Shown here one piece after another: positions 51,278-59,776 of a DNA stretch of 64,000 nt. The position numbers were made by a program, and so were the translations under genes. The stretch is from Nevskiaceae bacterium (lineage in GTDB: Bacteria > Pseudomonadota > Gammaproteobacteria > Steroidobacterales > Steroidobacteraceae): assembly GCA_024234075.1 (NCBI GenBank), contig JACKOV010000002.1, positions 248,001 through 312,000 of the forward strand. Direction: 5' to 3'. Within the stretch, counting starts at the first letter, position 1. Every line of letters begins with the position of its first letter. The notes under the pieces were generated by a model. It did no database searches, was not told the origin of the DNA, and saw only the letters and a program-made list of their open reading frames with translations.

Positions 51278-52959
51278 GTCATCGAATCTTGCCGGCCTGC
51301 CAAGCGCGATGCATGGCAGGCCACCATGTGAGAAAGACGTCGTTCCGCAGCAGTATCGGGATCGAGCGTGATGCGTCGACCGATATGGTGAGCGAAGAAA
51401 AGAGCGGTCAGCGCTGCATAATCTGTGGCTGGCACGCCCAATATGTCCATGTGCCGCGTCAGGAGAGCGCGCTCGTCCGTAGCAAGGCTCGACTCGTCGA
51501 GCATCGCATCAAGAGCGTCCAGCCATGGAGTTCCGCGCAGCGTACGGTTGTAGAACAGAAGATAGAGCGGATCTATCAGCGGTAGCGCAGCTATCGTAGC
51601 GTGTTCCCAGTCGATTACGCCCGTCATCAGACCATCGTCTGACGAGTACATGACGTTCTCGATCTTGAAATCTCCATGGGTGAGGACGGTTGGTAACGTG
51701 CGGCCGGCGAGCTGCTGCCGGACCTGTTCGCCAAGCGCGCGCAACTCGGCCGACACCGATGGATTTCGCCCGATTGCATCCTCGAAAATGGACGATACGT
51801 GTAGATCGAGAGCGGCGTCGTCGAGAGTCGTGGGCATCGCGGTTTCGACCTGAAGGCCCGTAAGGAAGTCCATAGCCTGTCGAGTCAACGGCGCGAGATG
51901 GTCGGAATCGGCGTCCAACGTGACTCCATCGAAAGCCGACATCATGAAGCACGTATAGCGCCCGATCCTGTGCTCACCAAGATGCCGTGGCACGCGACTC
52001 GCGATGTGTTCGGGCAGTCGGGAGAGGCGCTCAAGGATGTCGAGCTCGATCCTGCGGCCGCGGAATACGGCGGGATCCTCGGTGACTACAGCAACCACCG
52101 CCTCACTGTCGGGTTCCGGCGGTCGAAAGCAGAGAATGGCCTTGTCACCACGTGCCAGCCGAAACTGATCTATTGACAGTTTCTCAGGCCCGGATCCACT
52201 GATACGGCCAACGAGAGCCCGAATCTCCTCAAGAACGCTCGGCGGTGCTCCATCTCGAGTGACCACGTATCCAATCGCCGGTGTCAGCCAGCAGCTGCTT
52301 GTCGGCCCCAGGAGCCTTTCCTTGAGGCGCTCTCGCCACAAGTGACCATTGGTGGTGGCACGATAGGCGGGTACGAGGATGTCGAGGACTCGGCTCCCGT
52401 CCAGCAGGTAGGGGGTCTGGTGCAAGTTGTTGAAACCCTGAGCACTAATCTCCTCGATGACTCGTCGAGGTGACCAGAGCGGATGTGATCCTCGCGGAGC
52501 GCGCCTGTCGCGCGATGATCCGAACAGCGACAACCGTCGTTTGAGGCCAAGGTAGACGAAAGCATCGTCAGTCAGCAGTGCAGGCAGCGCGGCAGCGAGG
52601 CGGGATACTGCCGACTTGCTTGCCGAGTGAACGATGCGGGCCTGAGGGTCATGGATGACCAGGCCGTCGAATCGAGTTCTGTGTGCAACCATTCCCGCGA
52701 CCAAATCATCGAAAGGGATCCAATCGATACGATCACGCTCAGAGGTCTGACGTCGGCCGGCTTCGTCCGCGCGGGATTCGCTCGTGTAGGCCACGGTGAT
52801 CTGGGCGCAGCCGTGATGCATCAACCAACTGATCTCGGGCAGCGGATCGATGCAGAGTACGTGACGGGTTTCCAGCGGTGGCAGCAAGTAGATCCAGCCG
52901 GCGCTCTGGTCCGCCCACCAGAACACGCTGCTCGCCGTCAACTCCGCGCCCGTTTCCAT
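51262..52959 (-). CDS. Two-domain protein with C-terminal aminoglycoside phosphotransferase-like kinase
   Basis: Starting at ATG 52959, which shares one base with the upstream stop (TGATG), the protein has 565 residues; a longer in-frame start would overlap the deacetylase gene by 106 bases and was not used. The C-terminal half is an APH/choline-kinase-like domain: catalytic LTHGDFKIENVMYSSDDG, then TGVIDWEHA with the metal-binding Asp. The N-terminal 200 residues resemble a methyltransferase-like fold (RHVLCIDPLPEISWLMHHGC; FDGLVIHDPQARIV) without a clear SAM motif. It may phosphorylate a sugar or nucleotide precursor of the exopolysaccharide; this is inferred from location. Confidence 0.75.
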   Translation of the reverse strand: METGAELTASSVFWWADQSAGWIYLLPPLETRHVLCIDPLPEISWLMHHGCAQITVAYTSESRADEAGRRQTSERDRIDWIPFDDLVAGMVAHRTRFDGLVIHDPQARIVHSASKSAVSRLAAALPALLTDDAFVYLGLKRRLSLFGSSRDRRAPRGSHPLWSPRRVIEEISAQGFNNLHQTPYLLDGSRVLDILVPAYRATTNGHLWRERLKERLLGPTSSCWLTPAIGYVVTRDGAPPSVLEEIRALVGRISGSGPEKLSIDQFRLARGDKAILCFRPPEPDSEAVVAVVTEDPAVFRGRRIELDILERLSRLPEHIASRVPRHLGEHRIGRYTCFMMSAFDGVTLDADSDHLAPLTRQAMDFLTGLQVETAMPTTLDDAALDLHVSSIFEDAIGRNPSVSAELRALGEQVRQQLAGRTLPTVLTHGDFKIENVMYSSDDGLMTGVIDWEHATIAALPLIDPLYLLFYNRTLRGTPWLDALDAMLDESSLATDERALLTRHMDILGVPATDYAALTALFFAHHIGRRITLDPDTAAERRLSHMVACHASRLAGRQDSMTQKVS

Positions 52960-53984
52960 CAGCCAAATATTCTGGGGAGAGTCAGCAGTGATTCGAACAT
53001 CGCGCGATCCGTGTATCGCTCGATCGCCAACCGCCGCAGCTCGAAAGGTGACGACAAAGGCCATTTGTTGATGCCCGATTCATAGGAGACACCGACGCGA
53101 TATCCGGCTGCCTTGCAGGCTGCGATCACGGAATCGCTGTACGCAAATCGTTTGCCGATCGGATAGGCGATGACATCCGCGGGTTGACCGGTATGAAGTT
53201 CGATGCTGCGACGCGAATCGCCCAGCTCGCGGGCCAACTGCGCCGGCTCGAGATTCGACAGGATTGGGTGCGAGACGGTGTGCGAGCCGAACTCGATACC
53301 ACTCTGTGACATTTCAAGAACTTGAGACCAGCTGAGGGCGAACGGTTCGGAATCCTCGCTCCTGACGACATTCCGATCTAGCCGGGATTCGAGCTCGCGC
53401 AAGCTGGAAAGTCGATCAGACTCCGGTATGCGTTTGAGTCGTCCGAGAATGACTTCCGTGGCGCGGCGACGCGAGGCGATGTCGGACAGTTCGATCCGCA
53501 TCTCGATGGTGCTCAAGTCCAGTCGACCCGGCGGTGCGCGGTACAGCAGCCGCGCGACTTGGTCGAACCAGAATGGCAGGCGCGTGTCGACGTAACCCGT
53601 CGACAGGAAGATCGTGGCAGGCATTCCGAGTGATTGCAGGATCGGGAATGCATGCAGGTAGTTGTCCAGGTGTCCATCATCGAAGGTGACGATCACGCTC
53701 CGCGCGGGAAGGGCGATTCCCCGTTCCAGGCAATCGATGGCTTGTCGGAACGTGATTGGACTGAAGTGGCGGCGCAGGAACCGCATTTGCCATTCGAAGT
53801 CCGCCACGGTAGCACTGACGAGCTCGGGATCTGCCGGAAAGGATTGCTCGTCGCCGATGTCCAGAACTCGATGATACGCGAGCACGACCAAGGCATTGCG
53901 CGATCCTGGACCAAGCTGCAGTAACGCGCGGGCCAGGCCCGTCCGTGAGCAGAGTTCAGCGAGCAACTGCTTCTTGCCGGGCAT
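52959..53984 (-). CDS. Polysaccharide deacetylase family protein
   Basis: This 341-residue NodB-like protein has the metal-binding TFDDGHLDNY (Asp102/Asp103) and the His pair in GSHTVSHPILSNL. An alpha/beta core follows, ending VIAYPIGKRFAYSDSV. A long helical insertion lies between the first two motifs. There is no signal peptide, so it may work on cytoplasmic or membrane-linked intermediates. It is the second of three CE4-type enzymes in the locus, perhaps acting at different positions of the polymer. Translationally coupled to the kinase-like gene downstream. Confidence 0.87.
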   Translation of the reverse strand: MPGKKQLLAELCSRTGLARALLQLGPGSRNALVVLAYHRVLDIGDEQSFPADPELVSATVADFEWQMRFLRRHFSPITFRQAIDCLERGIALPARSVIVTFDDGHLDNYLHAFPILQSLGMPATIFLSTGYVDTRLPFWFDQVARLLYRAPPGRLDLSTIEMRIELSDIASRRRATEVILGRLKRIPESDRLSSLRELESRLDRNVVRSEDSEPFALSWSQVLEMSQSGIEFGSHTVSHPILSNLEPAQLARELGDSRRSIELHTGQPADVIAYPIGKRFAYSDSVIAACKAAGYRVGVSYESGINKWPLSSPFELRRLAIERYTDRAMFESLLTLPRIFG

Positions 53985-53993
53985 GCTTCGTCT

Positions 53994-55457
53994 TCAGCGA
54001 TCGTCGGAAGACGATTCGGTGCGAAAATCTGATCCAGCCACATAGCTGGATATGGTGGTCCCGGCCGCGCAGAAGCCTCTTGATGTGGCAGCGCACATCT
54101 CGTTTCGGATCCGTGCGTCGTTTGGCCATGGCCATAGTGGCTTGCCGGACGGCGCGTCGAATCCCTCTTCTCCGTGTCGCGTACCGTCCCTGCCGTATCC
54201 GATGAGTGCAAGGCCGGGGAGTTCGTATCGTGGGTCCGGAATGGTCGAGTAGGAACATCGCTCGGCACAGCCTGCCTGGTTCACCGGCGCATTCCAGCGG
54301 CCACTGATCGCGGCCCCGGAGACGGCGACCGAAGAGTTCACGGCAAACCGTCCGTCGCCGTCAATGATGAGCTCGCCGATGCTGGCACCGCTGCTCTTGA
54401 GCGCGGGAGCGAATCGGAATCCGTCTCCACTGGACCTGATGCGCAGGTTGCGAATATGGTGGCGCTGGCCGGCACGCGCGATATTCACGCCACCTTGACG
54501 TGCGTTCCAGAATACCGAATCGATCAGCTTCAAAGTGGGTGTTTGATCGATGATTTCATCCGGTTCGCAATAGAAGCCGATGTCTGGGGAGTTGAGCGAG
54601 AGCACACCCAGCCACTCGTTGCGGCCGAAGTAGTAGCGCGGATCGCTCGTGTGCTGGGCGCAGGCGAAATCCGCATACGGCGAGTCCGACCCGGCGAGTA
54701 CCCGGTCGATCACCATTACGTTCTGTACCGACACGTCCATCGAGTCGTAAACGGTAAAGCCGACATTCGGATTGCCCGAGCCCGAGCAGGCACTCGTGCC
54801 GCAGCCATCGCCCCGCACCAGCACCCGCCGCCAGACGTTGCGATGCGCCCGGTAGTTGATCGCGATCACTCGCGCGCCGGCGCTCCAGATCCACACGTCC
54901 TCGACCAGATTGTCGGTATTGCCCTGGTGGTGGTCGTTGGTACCGATGTCGAACGGTCCGTGGAAACCGACGTCCTTGAGCGTCACGAAGCTGCTGTTGT
55001 AGAGCGAGCCGCCGCCCTCGAAGGTGAGGCCCTGGATGCGGATGTAGGAGTCCTTGCGGTTGGAGCGGCCGATGAACAGCGGACCGATGATCCGCACCGA
55101 GCCCGGATTCTGTGCACGCACCACCGTGGGGCGCTGTGCCGTGCCGGAGGGAATCTGCGCCGAGGCACTGCCGTTGTCCCAGTGGATCGTTCCCGTACCC
55201 GACGCCGCCGAGTACGTCCCGTCCAGCAACACCAACTCGTCTCCGGCCTGCAACTTCGAGAATGCGCGCTCGAAGCTCCGCATCGGATGCTCCGGAGATC
55301 GGCCATCGGCGCTGTCACGTCCGCTCGGTGAGAGATAGAAGGTCGTGCTTTCGCGCTGCGAAGATGCGGCAACGCTGGCGCATACAGACATCACGACGAC
55401 TGCGATCGCCATGCGGAGCGACATATTCGATACTAGAATCCTCGTCGCGATATCCAT
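53994..55457 (-). CDS. Secreted parallel beta-helix protein (copy B)
   Basis: ATG 55457 lies four bases after the upstream deacetylase stop and gives a 487-residue protein. Its signal peptide runs over residues 11-33 (NMSLRMAIAVVVMSVCASVA). It lacks the Ig domains of copy A and begins directly with FYLSPSGRDSADGRS and the beta-helix; an alternative Met at 55424 is equally possible. Bases 54558-55252 appear identical to 42329-43023, while flanks and the C-terminal half are only homologous (PLWPWPNDARIRNEMCAATS versus ALWPWPNEARIKAEMCAVTS). It may bind or modify exopolysaccharide in the periplasm. Confidence 0.85.
   Translation of the reverse strand: MDIATRILVSNMSLRMAIAVVVMSVCASVAASSQRESTTFYLSPSGRDSADGRSPEHPMRSFERAFSKLQAGDELVLLDGTYSAASGTGTIHWDNGSASAQIPSGTAQRPTVVRAQNPGSVRIIGPLFIGRSNRKDSYIRIQGLTFEGGGSLYNSSFVTLKDVGFHGPFDIGTNDHHQGNTDNLVEDVWIWSAGARVIAINYRAHRNVWRRVLVRGDGCGTSACSGSGNPNVGFTVYDSMDVSVQNVMVIDRVLAGSDSPYADFACAQHTSDPRYYFGRNEWLGVLSLNSPDIGFYCEPDEIIDQTPTLKLIDSVFWNARQGGVNIARAGQRHHIRNLRIRSSGDGFRFAPALKSSGASIGELIIDGDGRFAVNSSVAVSGAAISGRWNAPVNQAGCAERCSYSTIPDPRYELPGLALIGYGRDGTRHGEEGFDAPSGKPLWPWPNDARIRNEMCAATSRGFCAAGTTISSYVAGSDFRTESSSDDR
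54558..55252 (-). repeat. Inverted-repeat arm 2: ~695-bp tract shared with 42329-43023
   Basis: Reverse complement of the first arm, with all segments compared matching exactly. Its edges are ATCCGGTTCG at the left and GGCCTGCA at the right. The frame relation is the same in both genes, so exchange between arms would join the genes in frame. Confidence 0.93.
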
Positions 55458-55461
55458 CGAT

Positions 55462-56118
55462 TCAGCGCTTCGTACCGAAGTCATCGATTCTGGCGAAGCG
55501 CAGCCCATTGCTGGAAAGCCGCCCGAGGATAGTGGGTAGGGCTGCGACGGTATGCGCATAATCCTCATGAAACAACAGGATCTCGCCACCGGAGGGGCCT
55601 TTTCGAAGTACGTGCGCCGCGAGTGCATCGGAGTCGGTGACATACGAATCGTCACTGTCCATCGACCATAAGACGAACTGGTAGCCCCGCATCGACAGCA
55701 TCGCAAACGCCAGTGTGCTGCAATCGCCGAATGGTGGTCGGAACGTCGGCGCTAGAGGTGCTCCAATAATATCTTCCAGCACTTGCTGAGCATGACGGAC
55801 ATTCGCGACATGGTGGATCGAACCCGAGTCGCGGACGCTGACGTGGTGAAAAGCGTGATTCCCGACTTGATGGCCGCGATCGTGTATGGCTCGTACGAGC
55901 GCTGGGTAACGTTTCGCCTGATCACCCTGTAGAAAGAATGTCGCGCGCGCCTCGGCGGTGTCGAGGATGTCGAGGATACGCAGAGTGTTCTCGGGATGTG
56001 GGCCATCGTCGAATGTCAGCGCAACGGGTGCGCTGGATACCATCGGGCCGCGTAGCAGCAGTCGTCGCGCCGGAATGCGCGTGGCGACTCGTCTCAACAT
56101 TCTTCCTGTTATGCTCAC
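55462..56118 (-). CDS. NodB-type polysaccharide deacetylase
   Basis: The compact 218-residue CE4 enzyme shows all motifs: TFDDGPHPEN (Asp37/Asp38), the His pair in GNHAFHH (H88, H92), RPPFGD, LWSMDSDD and LLFHED. It has no clear signal peptide. ATG overlaps the stop of the CapK-like gene by four bases. It deacetylates N-acetyl sugars; complete motifs suggest activity. Third CE4-type enzyme in the locus. Confidence 0.9.
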   Translation of the reverse strand: MSITGRMLRRVATRIPARRLLLRGPMVSSAPVALTFDDGPHPENTLRILDILDTAEARATFFLQGDQAKRYPALVRAIHDRGHQVGNHAFHHVSVRDSGSIHHVANVRHAQQVLEDIIGAPLAPTFRPPFGDCSTLAFAMLSMRGYQFVLWSMDSDDSYVTDSDALAAHVLRKGPSGGEILLFHEDYAHTVAALPTILGRLSSNGLRFARIDDFGTKR

Positions 56119-57467
56119 GGCGTCCCCACGCGCCCCACCCGAGAAATGATATAGCGACGCTTGCCCGACTCCGAAACAGGAATCTCGTCCACGAGCTTGA
56201 GCCTCAAGCTCACACCTTCACCGACCAGCGTCTGCAGGGAGCCCATTACGTACCGCTCCACGCGGTCGCTATATTCGGCGCCACGCACGACCAGCACATC
56301 CAGCGCATCGATCGAGTCCTGACGGATCTGGTAGCCAAGAATTCCCGGAAAGTCGCTGAAGATCAGCGTGAAGTTCGGTGGAGACAGCACTCGATCCTTC
56401 AGCACGACGAGATCGGCGATCCGCCCCTCGACGGCTTGCAGGCGCGGCAACCGTATCCCGCACGGGCAGGGCGCATCCGATGCAAGGGATCCGACATCGC
56501 CGATTTCGTAGCGGATGAATGGAAACGCGTGGTTCGATAGGTCGGTCAGCAGAATCCGCCCGCGTACGCCGGGCATGCAAGGCTGCATGGAGTCGTCTAC
56601 CACCTCGACGATCAGCACCTCGGAGTGAAGGTGATAGCCGTCATGCTGCCGGCATTCGGCACCGATGTACATCTCGCGGCTGCCGTAGTTGTCATGAACC
56701 CGGCCGGGCCCAAACACGGAGTCGATCAGGCGGCGCTGATCCGGGCGCAATGTTTCGGAGCTGGTAATGATCGCTCTGACGAAATCAAGCGGGGCACATG
56801 GATGTCGCCGCGCGACATGCTCGGCCATCGCAGCGATACCACTGGAATAGCCCCAAATGCTGGTTGGTCGGAACGCATTGAGTCGCTCGAAATAGCTCTC
56901 GAGGATCCCGTCTGTCAGTATCCCGACTGGCAGCTCCCGATAGCGTTGCAGAAAGCATACGAGCTTGTTCTGCAGCTTCTGCGACTGGGTGTAGTCGAAA
57001 TGCGAGCCCGACATCTGAACCGTGCGTTCACCCAGTGCCACACCGGCCCATTCGGCGCTGCGGTAGACGCTGGCGCGATTCCAGTCCATGCCGCGCTTGT
57101 CCCAGAAGTACCTCATCGGCTCTCCAGTCGAGCCGCCGGTGCGACTGGCAACGAAGCGTCCGCGGTCGATGGTCCGACTTTGCAAGTCGGCGTGATTGGC
57201 GACGATGTCCCGCTTGGTCAGAGGTGGAAGCATTGCCAGCTCTTCGACCGACTCCAGCGGCAGCCGGATGTTCCGCAGCGTACGTGCATAGTACGTCGTG
57301 GAGGATCGCGCATGCTCCAGCAGCTCGTTCAGGCGAGCCAGCTGCCAGGCCTCGAGAGTGGTCGCGTCCCAAAACTGGGACTCTCGGAGGAACCCCAATC
57401 GCTCGATGGTGCGCCGTCCGCGGAGGATATCGAGGCTGCGGAAGAAGATGTCCTGATAGAAATTCAT
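56115..57467 (-). CDS. CapK / phenylacetate-CoA ligase-like adenylate-forming protein
   Basis: This 450-residue protein has the AMP-binding pattern of the CapK (coenzyme F390 synthetase) family: SRTGGSTGEPMRYFWD for the P-loop, IWGYSSGIAAMAEHVARR, DNYGSREMYIGAEC, and YEIGDVGSL with PCPCGIRLPRL. In capsule loci these are thought to activate an acid for attachment to the polysaccharide. It overlaps its neighbours on both sides by four bases. The acid and acceptor are unknown. Confidence 0.87.
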   Translation of the reverse strand: MNFYQDIFFRSLDILRGRRTIERLGFLRESQFWDATTLEAWQLARLNELLEHARSSTTYYARTLRNIRLPLESVEELAMLPPLTKRDIVANHADLQSRTIDRGRFVASRTGGSTGEPMRYFWDKRGMDWNRASVYRSAEWAGVALGERTVQMSGSHFDYTQSQKLQNKLVCFLQRYRELPVGILTDGILESYFERLNAFRPTSIWGYSSGIAAMAEHVARRHPCAPLDFVRAIITSSETLRPDQRRLIDSVFGPGRVHDNYGSREMYIGAECRQHDGYHLHSEVLIVEVVDDSMQPCMPGVRGRILLTDLSNHAFPFIRYEIGDVGSLASDAPCPCGIRLPRLQAVEGRIADLVVLKDRVLSPPNFTLIFSDFPGILGYQIRQDSIDALDVLVVRGAEYSDRVERYVMGSLQTLVGEGVSLRLKLVDEIPVSESGKRRYIISRVGRVGTP

Positions 57468-59776
57468 GCGGCTTCCCTGCAGCCATATACGTTAGCTAGC
57501 ACGGGATAAACTTTGGGCCAGGTGAAATCGGCCGCACGGGTCTTGGCGTGGTCCGCCAGGCGACGCGCGAGCGCTGGATCCGACAACACGCGTATCACCA
57601 GGGCAGCGAGTGCGACATGATCATCGTCGGGCGCGAGCAGGCCGCATTCATCATGGGTCACGAGATCGCCGATACCACCAACGTCGGTGCTGACTACGAT
57701 GGCTCCTGCGGAAAAGGCCTCCATGATGGATACCGGCTGATTGTCGGCTCGTGAGGTATTCAGGAGAATGTCGGCGTCAAGCATCATTCGTCGGAGCGTG
57801 ACATTGTCTACGCTGCCGACGAATCGGCAGCGATCGCCGAGGCCCAATGCCTGCGCCAGATCCTGCAGGCTCGCTTTGTCTGGACCATCGCCTGCTACGA
57901 TCAACTCTGCTTCTGGAATGCGATTCAGAACTTCGCGGAAAACCCGTAAGCCGCATGCGATGTTGTACACGCGCGAAAGATTTCGCGCCATCAGGATTCT
58001 CGGCGCGTGCGGTGCAGAGGGGCGGCGTGGCCCTTCAATGGTTTCGACCAGATTCGGTACGATGGTGGTTTGCAGGCCGTAAGCGGCAAAGGTTCGCGCC
58101 AGAAAGGCAGACGGTACCAACAGGGCCTGGGCACGTTGCAGCCACGGCACCACCAGGCTACCAGCACGGTGGAGGAACTGCGGGGCAGCGCCGCCATGAT
58201 AATGCAGAATGACGAAGCACCCTTTGAGGCGACCGACCGCAATGGCAGATACGGCGAACAGAAAGAAACTGAGGCCGGAGTTCGCGAAAATATGCACGAT
58301 GTCCGAGCCGCGAGTTCGTTTCAGCAATGAGGCGATGAACATTGCAAGATTGACGACGCCCCGCAGCAATGGGATTCGCCGAATTGGTGAACAGTGTGCC
58401 AAGGAATTGGTGGGGACATGCTTGACCTCATGACCCTCGGCACGCAATGCGTCGCTGAGCCGGACAGCCTGAATGGCCATTCCTCCCATGGGCGGCGGCA
58501 GTTCGGCGATCAGGCAGATCGACACGGGCCCGGATTTGGTCGTGCAGATCGCGGCGGTATGGCCCTGCGCTCCCGTGTACGCTGACGCCGGCTCGATGCC
58601 GGCCGTCTGCAGGATCTTCGCCGCGTTCTGGCGCCAGGAATGCCTCTCTTGGAGCCTGCGTCGCGCTTCGTAGGCAAGGTTACGTCGCAGTTCGGGAGAA
58701 TCAACGACGGCTAGAATGGCGGCTTCCATTTGCGATTCGTCGAGCGGATCGAACAGCATCGCTGAAGATCCAGCATCGTGAACGTCCAGTATGGGGCCCA
58801 GCCGCGGCGCGACCACCGGAATACCGAGCCCCATGAACTCGAACATCACCACCGGTGAACCGAACTCGTTCGAGTTAGGTAGAATGGCCACATCGAGCAG
58901 GGATGCGTGATCCAGAACCCGGTTCCGTGGCACCGCGCCGGTAAAGATGATCTTTGACTCGAGCCCCAGTTGAGACGCGAGGGTCTTCAGCCCGGGGGTC
59001 ACTGGACCGTCGCCCACAAGGAGAAGCCTGAGATGGGGGCGCAGGCGAGACAGCTTGCCGAATACCTTGATCAGCAGATCGAGGCGATCCCAATCATCGA
59101 ACCAGCCCACGAAACCCAGGACGAGCGAATCGGACAGCCCATATTGCGAAGCAAGGCTAGAATCGCGAGCCACGCCAGCAATCCTTCGCATGTCAAAAGC
59201 ATTCGGTACGACCAGCACTCGGCTCGGTGCCATGCCCTGCGCGACGATGCGATCGCGCAGATAGGACGATACCGCAAGGACTCCCGAGCAGCGACGCAGT
59301 ACCGCGCGTTCGGCGACGCGGCATAGTCTCACCATCCGCTGTGCACGCGCCCGGTGAGGAATTCCGCTGACCTCGTTGGCTTCGAGTACGAAGGGCACTC
59401 GATGCTGGCGTGCAGCGATGGCACCACCAACCATGAAGAATGCGTAGCGTTCGTATATCAGATCATAAGTTCCGGAACGAAGCGCTCTTCTCACGCGCCA
59501 CCACGCTGGGAGATTATAGGCCAGCTCGGCGACCTCGAAGAGAACTCCGCCGAGATTGCGACTGATCCACTTCCAGACGGATTGCAGACCCCGAGTACGA
59601 ACCAAGGTCTTGTCGACGGGTATGTCGGAGTCCGTCGATAGGGGGTCGACGCCTGGGGGAGACAGTACCGTGACTTCATGGCCCATTTCCCGTAGGGCCT
59701 CCACGATGCTGCGGATATGCAGACCCTCGGCCCCGCGGCCCTGCGTTCTATGGTGATATAGAATGCGCAGGCTCAT
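57464..59776 (-). CDS. Fusion of two family 4 glycosyltransferases
   Basis: ATG 59776, which overlaps the upstream stop by four bases, gives a 770-residue protein, double the normal GT4 length. Two GT-B units are seen. Unit 1 (about 1-390) has LRILYHHRTQGRGAEGLHIR and FEFMGLGIPVVAPRLGPIL. Unit 2 (about 410-770) has VSICLIAELPPPMGGMAIQA, RILMARNLSRVYNI and IMEAFSAGAIVVSTDVGGIG. Both keep the E-x7-E region (MEAFSAGAIV, MFEFMGLGIP partly changed). It could add two sugars in series. No stop codon or frameshift separates the two parts. Confidence 0.87.
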   Translation of the reverse strand: MSLRILYHHRTQGRGAEGLHIRSIVEALREMGHEVTVLSPPGVDPLSTDSDIPVDKTLVRTRGLQSVWKWISRNLGGVLFEVAELAYNLPAWWRVRRALRSGTYDLIYERYAFFMVGGAIAARQHRVPFVLEANEVSGIPHRARAQRMVRLCRVAERAVLRRCSGVLAVSSYLRDRIVAQGMAPSRVLVVPNAFDMRRIAGVARDSSLASQYGLSDSLVLGFVGWFDDWDRLDLLIKVFGKLSRLRPHLRLLLVGDGPVTPGLKTLASQLGLESKIIFTGAVPRNRVLDHASLLDVAILPNSNEFGSPVVMFEFMGLGIPVVAPRLGPILDVHDAGSSAMLFDPLDESQMEAAILAVVDSPELRRNLAYEARRRLQERHSWRQNAAKILQTAGIEPASAYTGAQGHTAAICTTKSGPVSICLIAELPPPMGGMAIQAVRLSDALRAEGHEVKHVPTNSLAHCSPIRRIPLLRGVVNLAMFIASLLKRTRGSDIVHIFANSGLSFFLFAVSAIAVGRLKGCFVILHYHGGAAPQFLHRAGSLVVPWLQRAQALLVPSAFLARTFAAYGLQTTIVPNLVETIEGPRRPSAPHAPRILMARNLSRVYNIACGLRVFREVLNRIPEAELIVAGDGPDKASLQDLAQALGLGDRCRFVGSVDNVTLRRMMLDADILLNTSRADNQPVSIMEAFSAGAIVVSTDVGGIGDLVTHDECGLLAPDDDHVALAALVIRVLSDPALARRLADHAKTRAADFTWPKVYPVLANVYGCREAA

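Noticed and set aside
54174..55331. Long + strand frame repeated at 42304-43146 on the minus strand
   Set aside because: It is the antisense of the duplicated beta-helix tract; its repetition reflects the DNA duplication, not a conserved gene.
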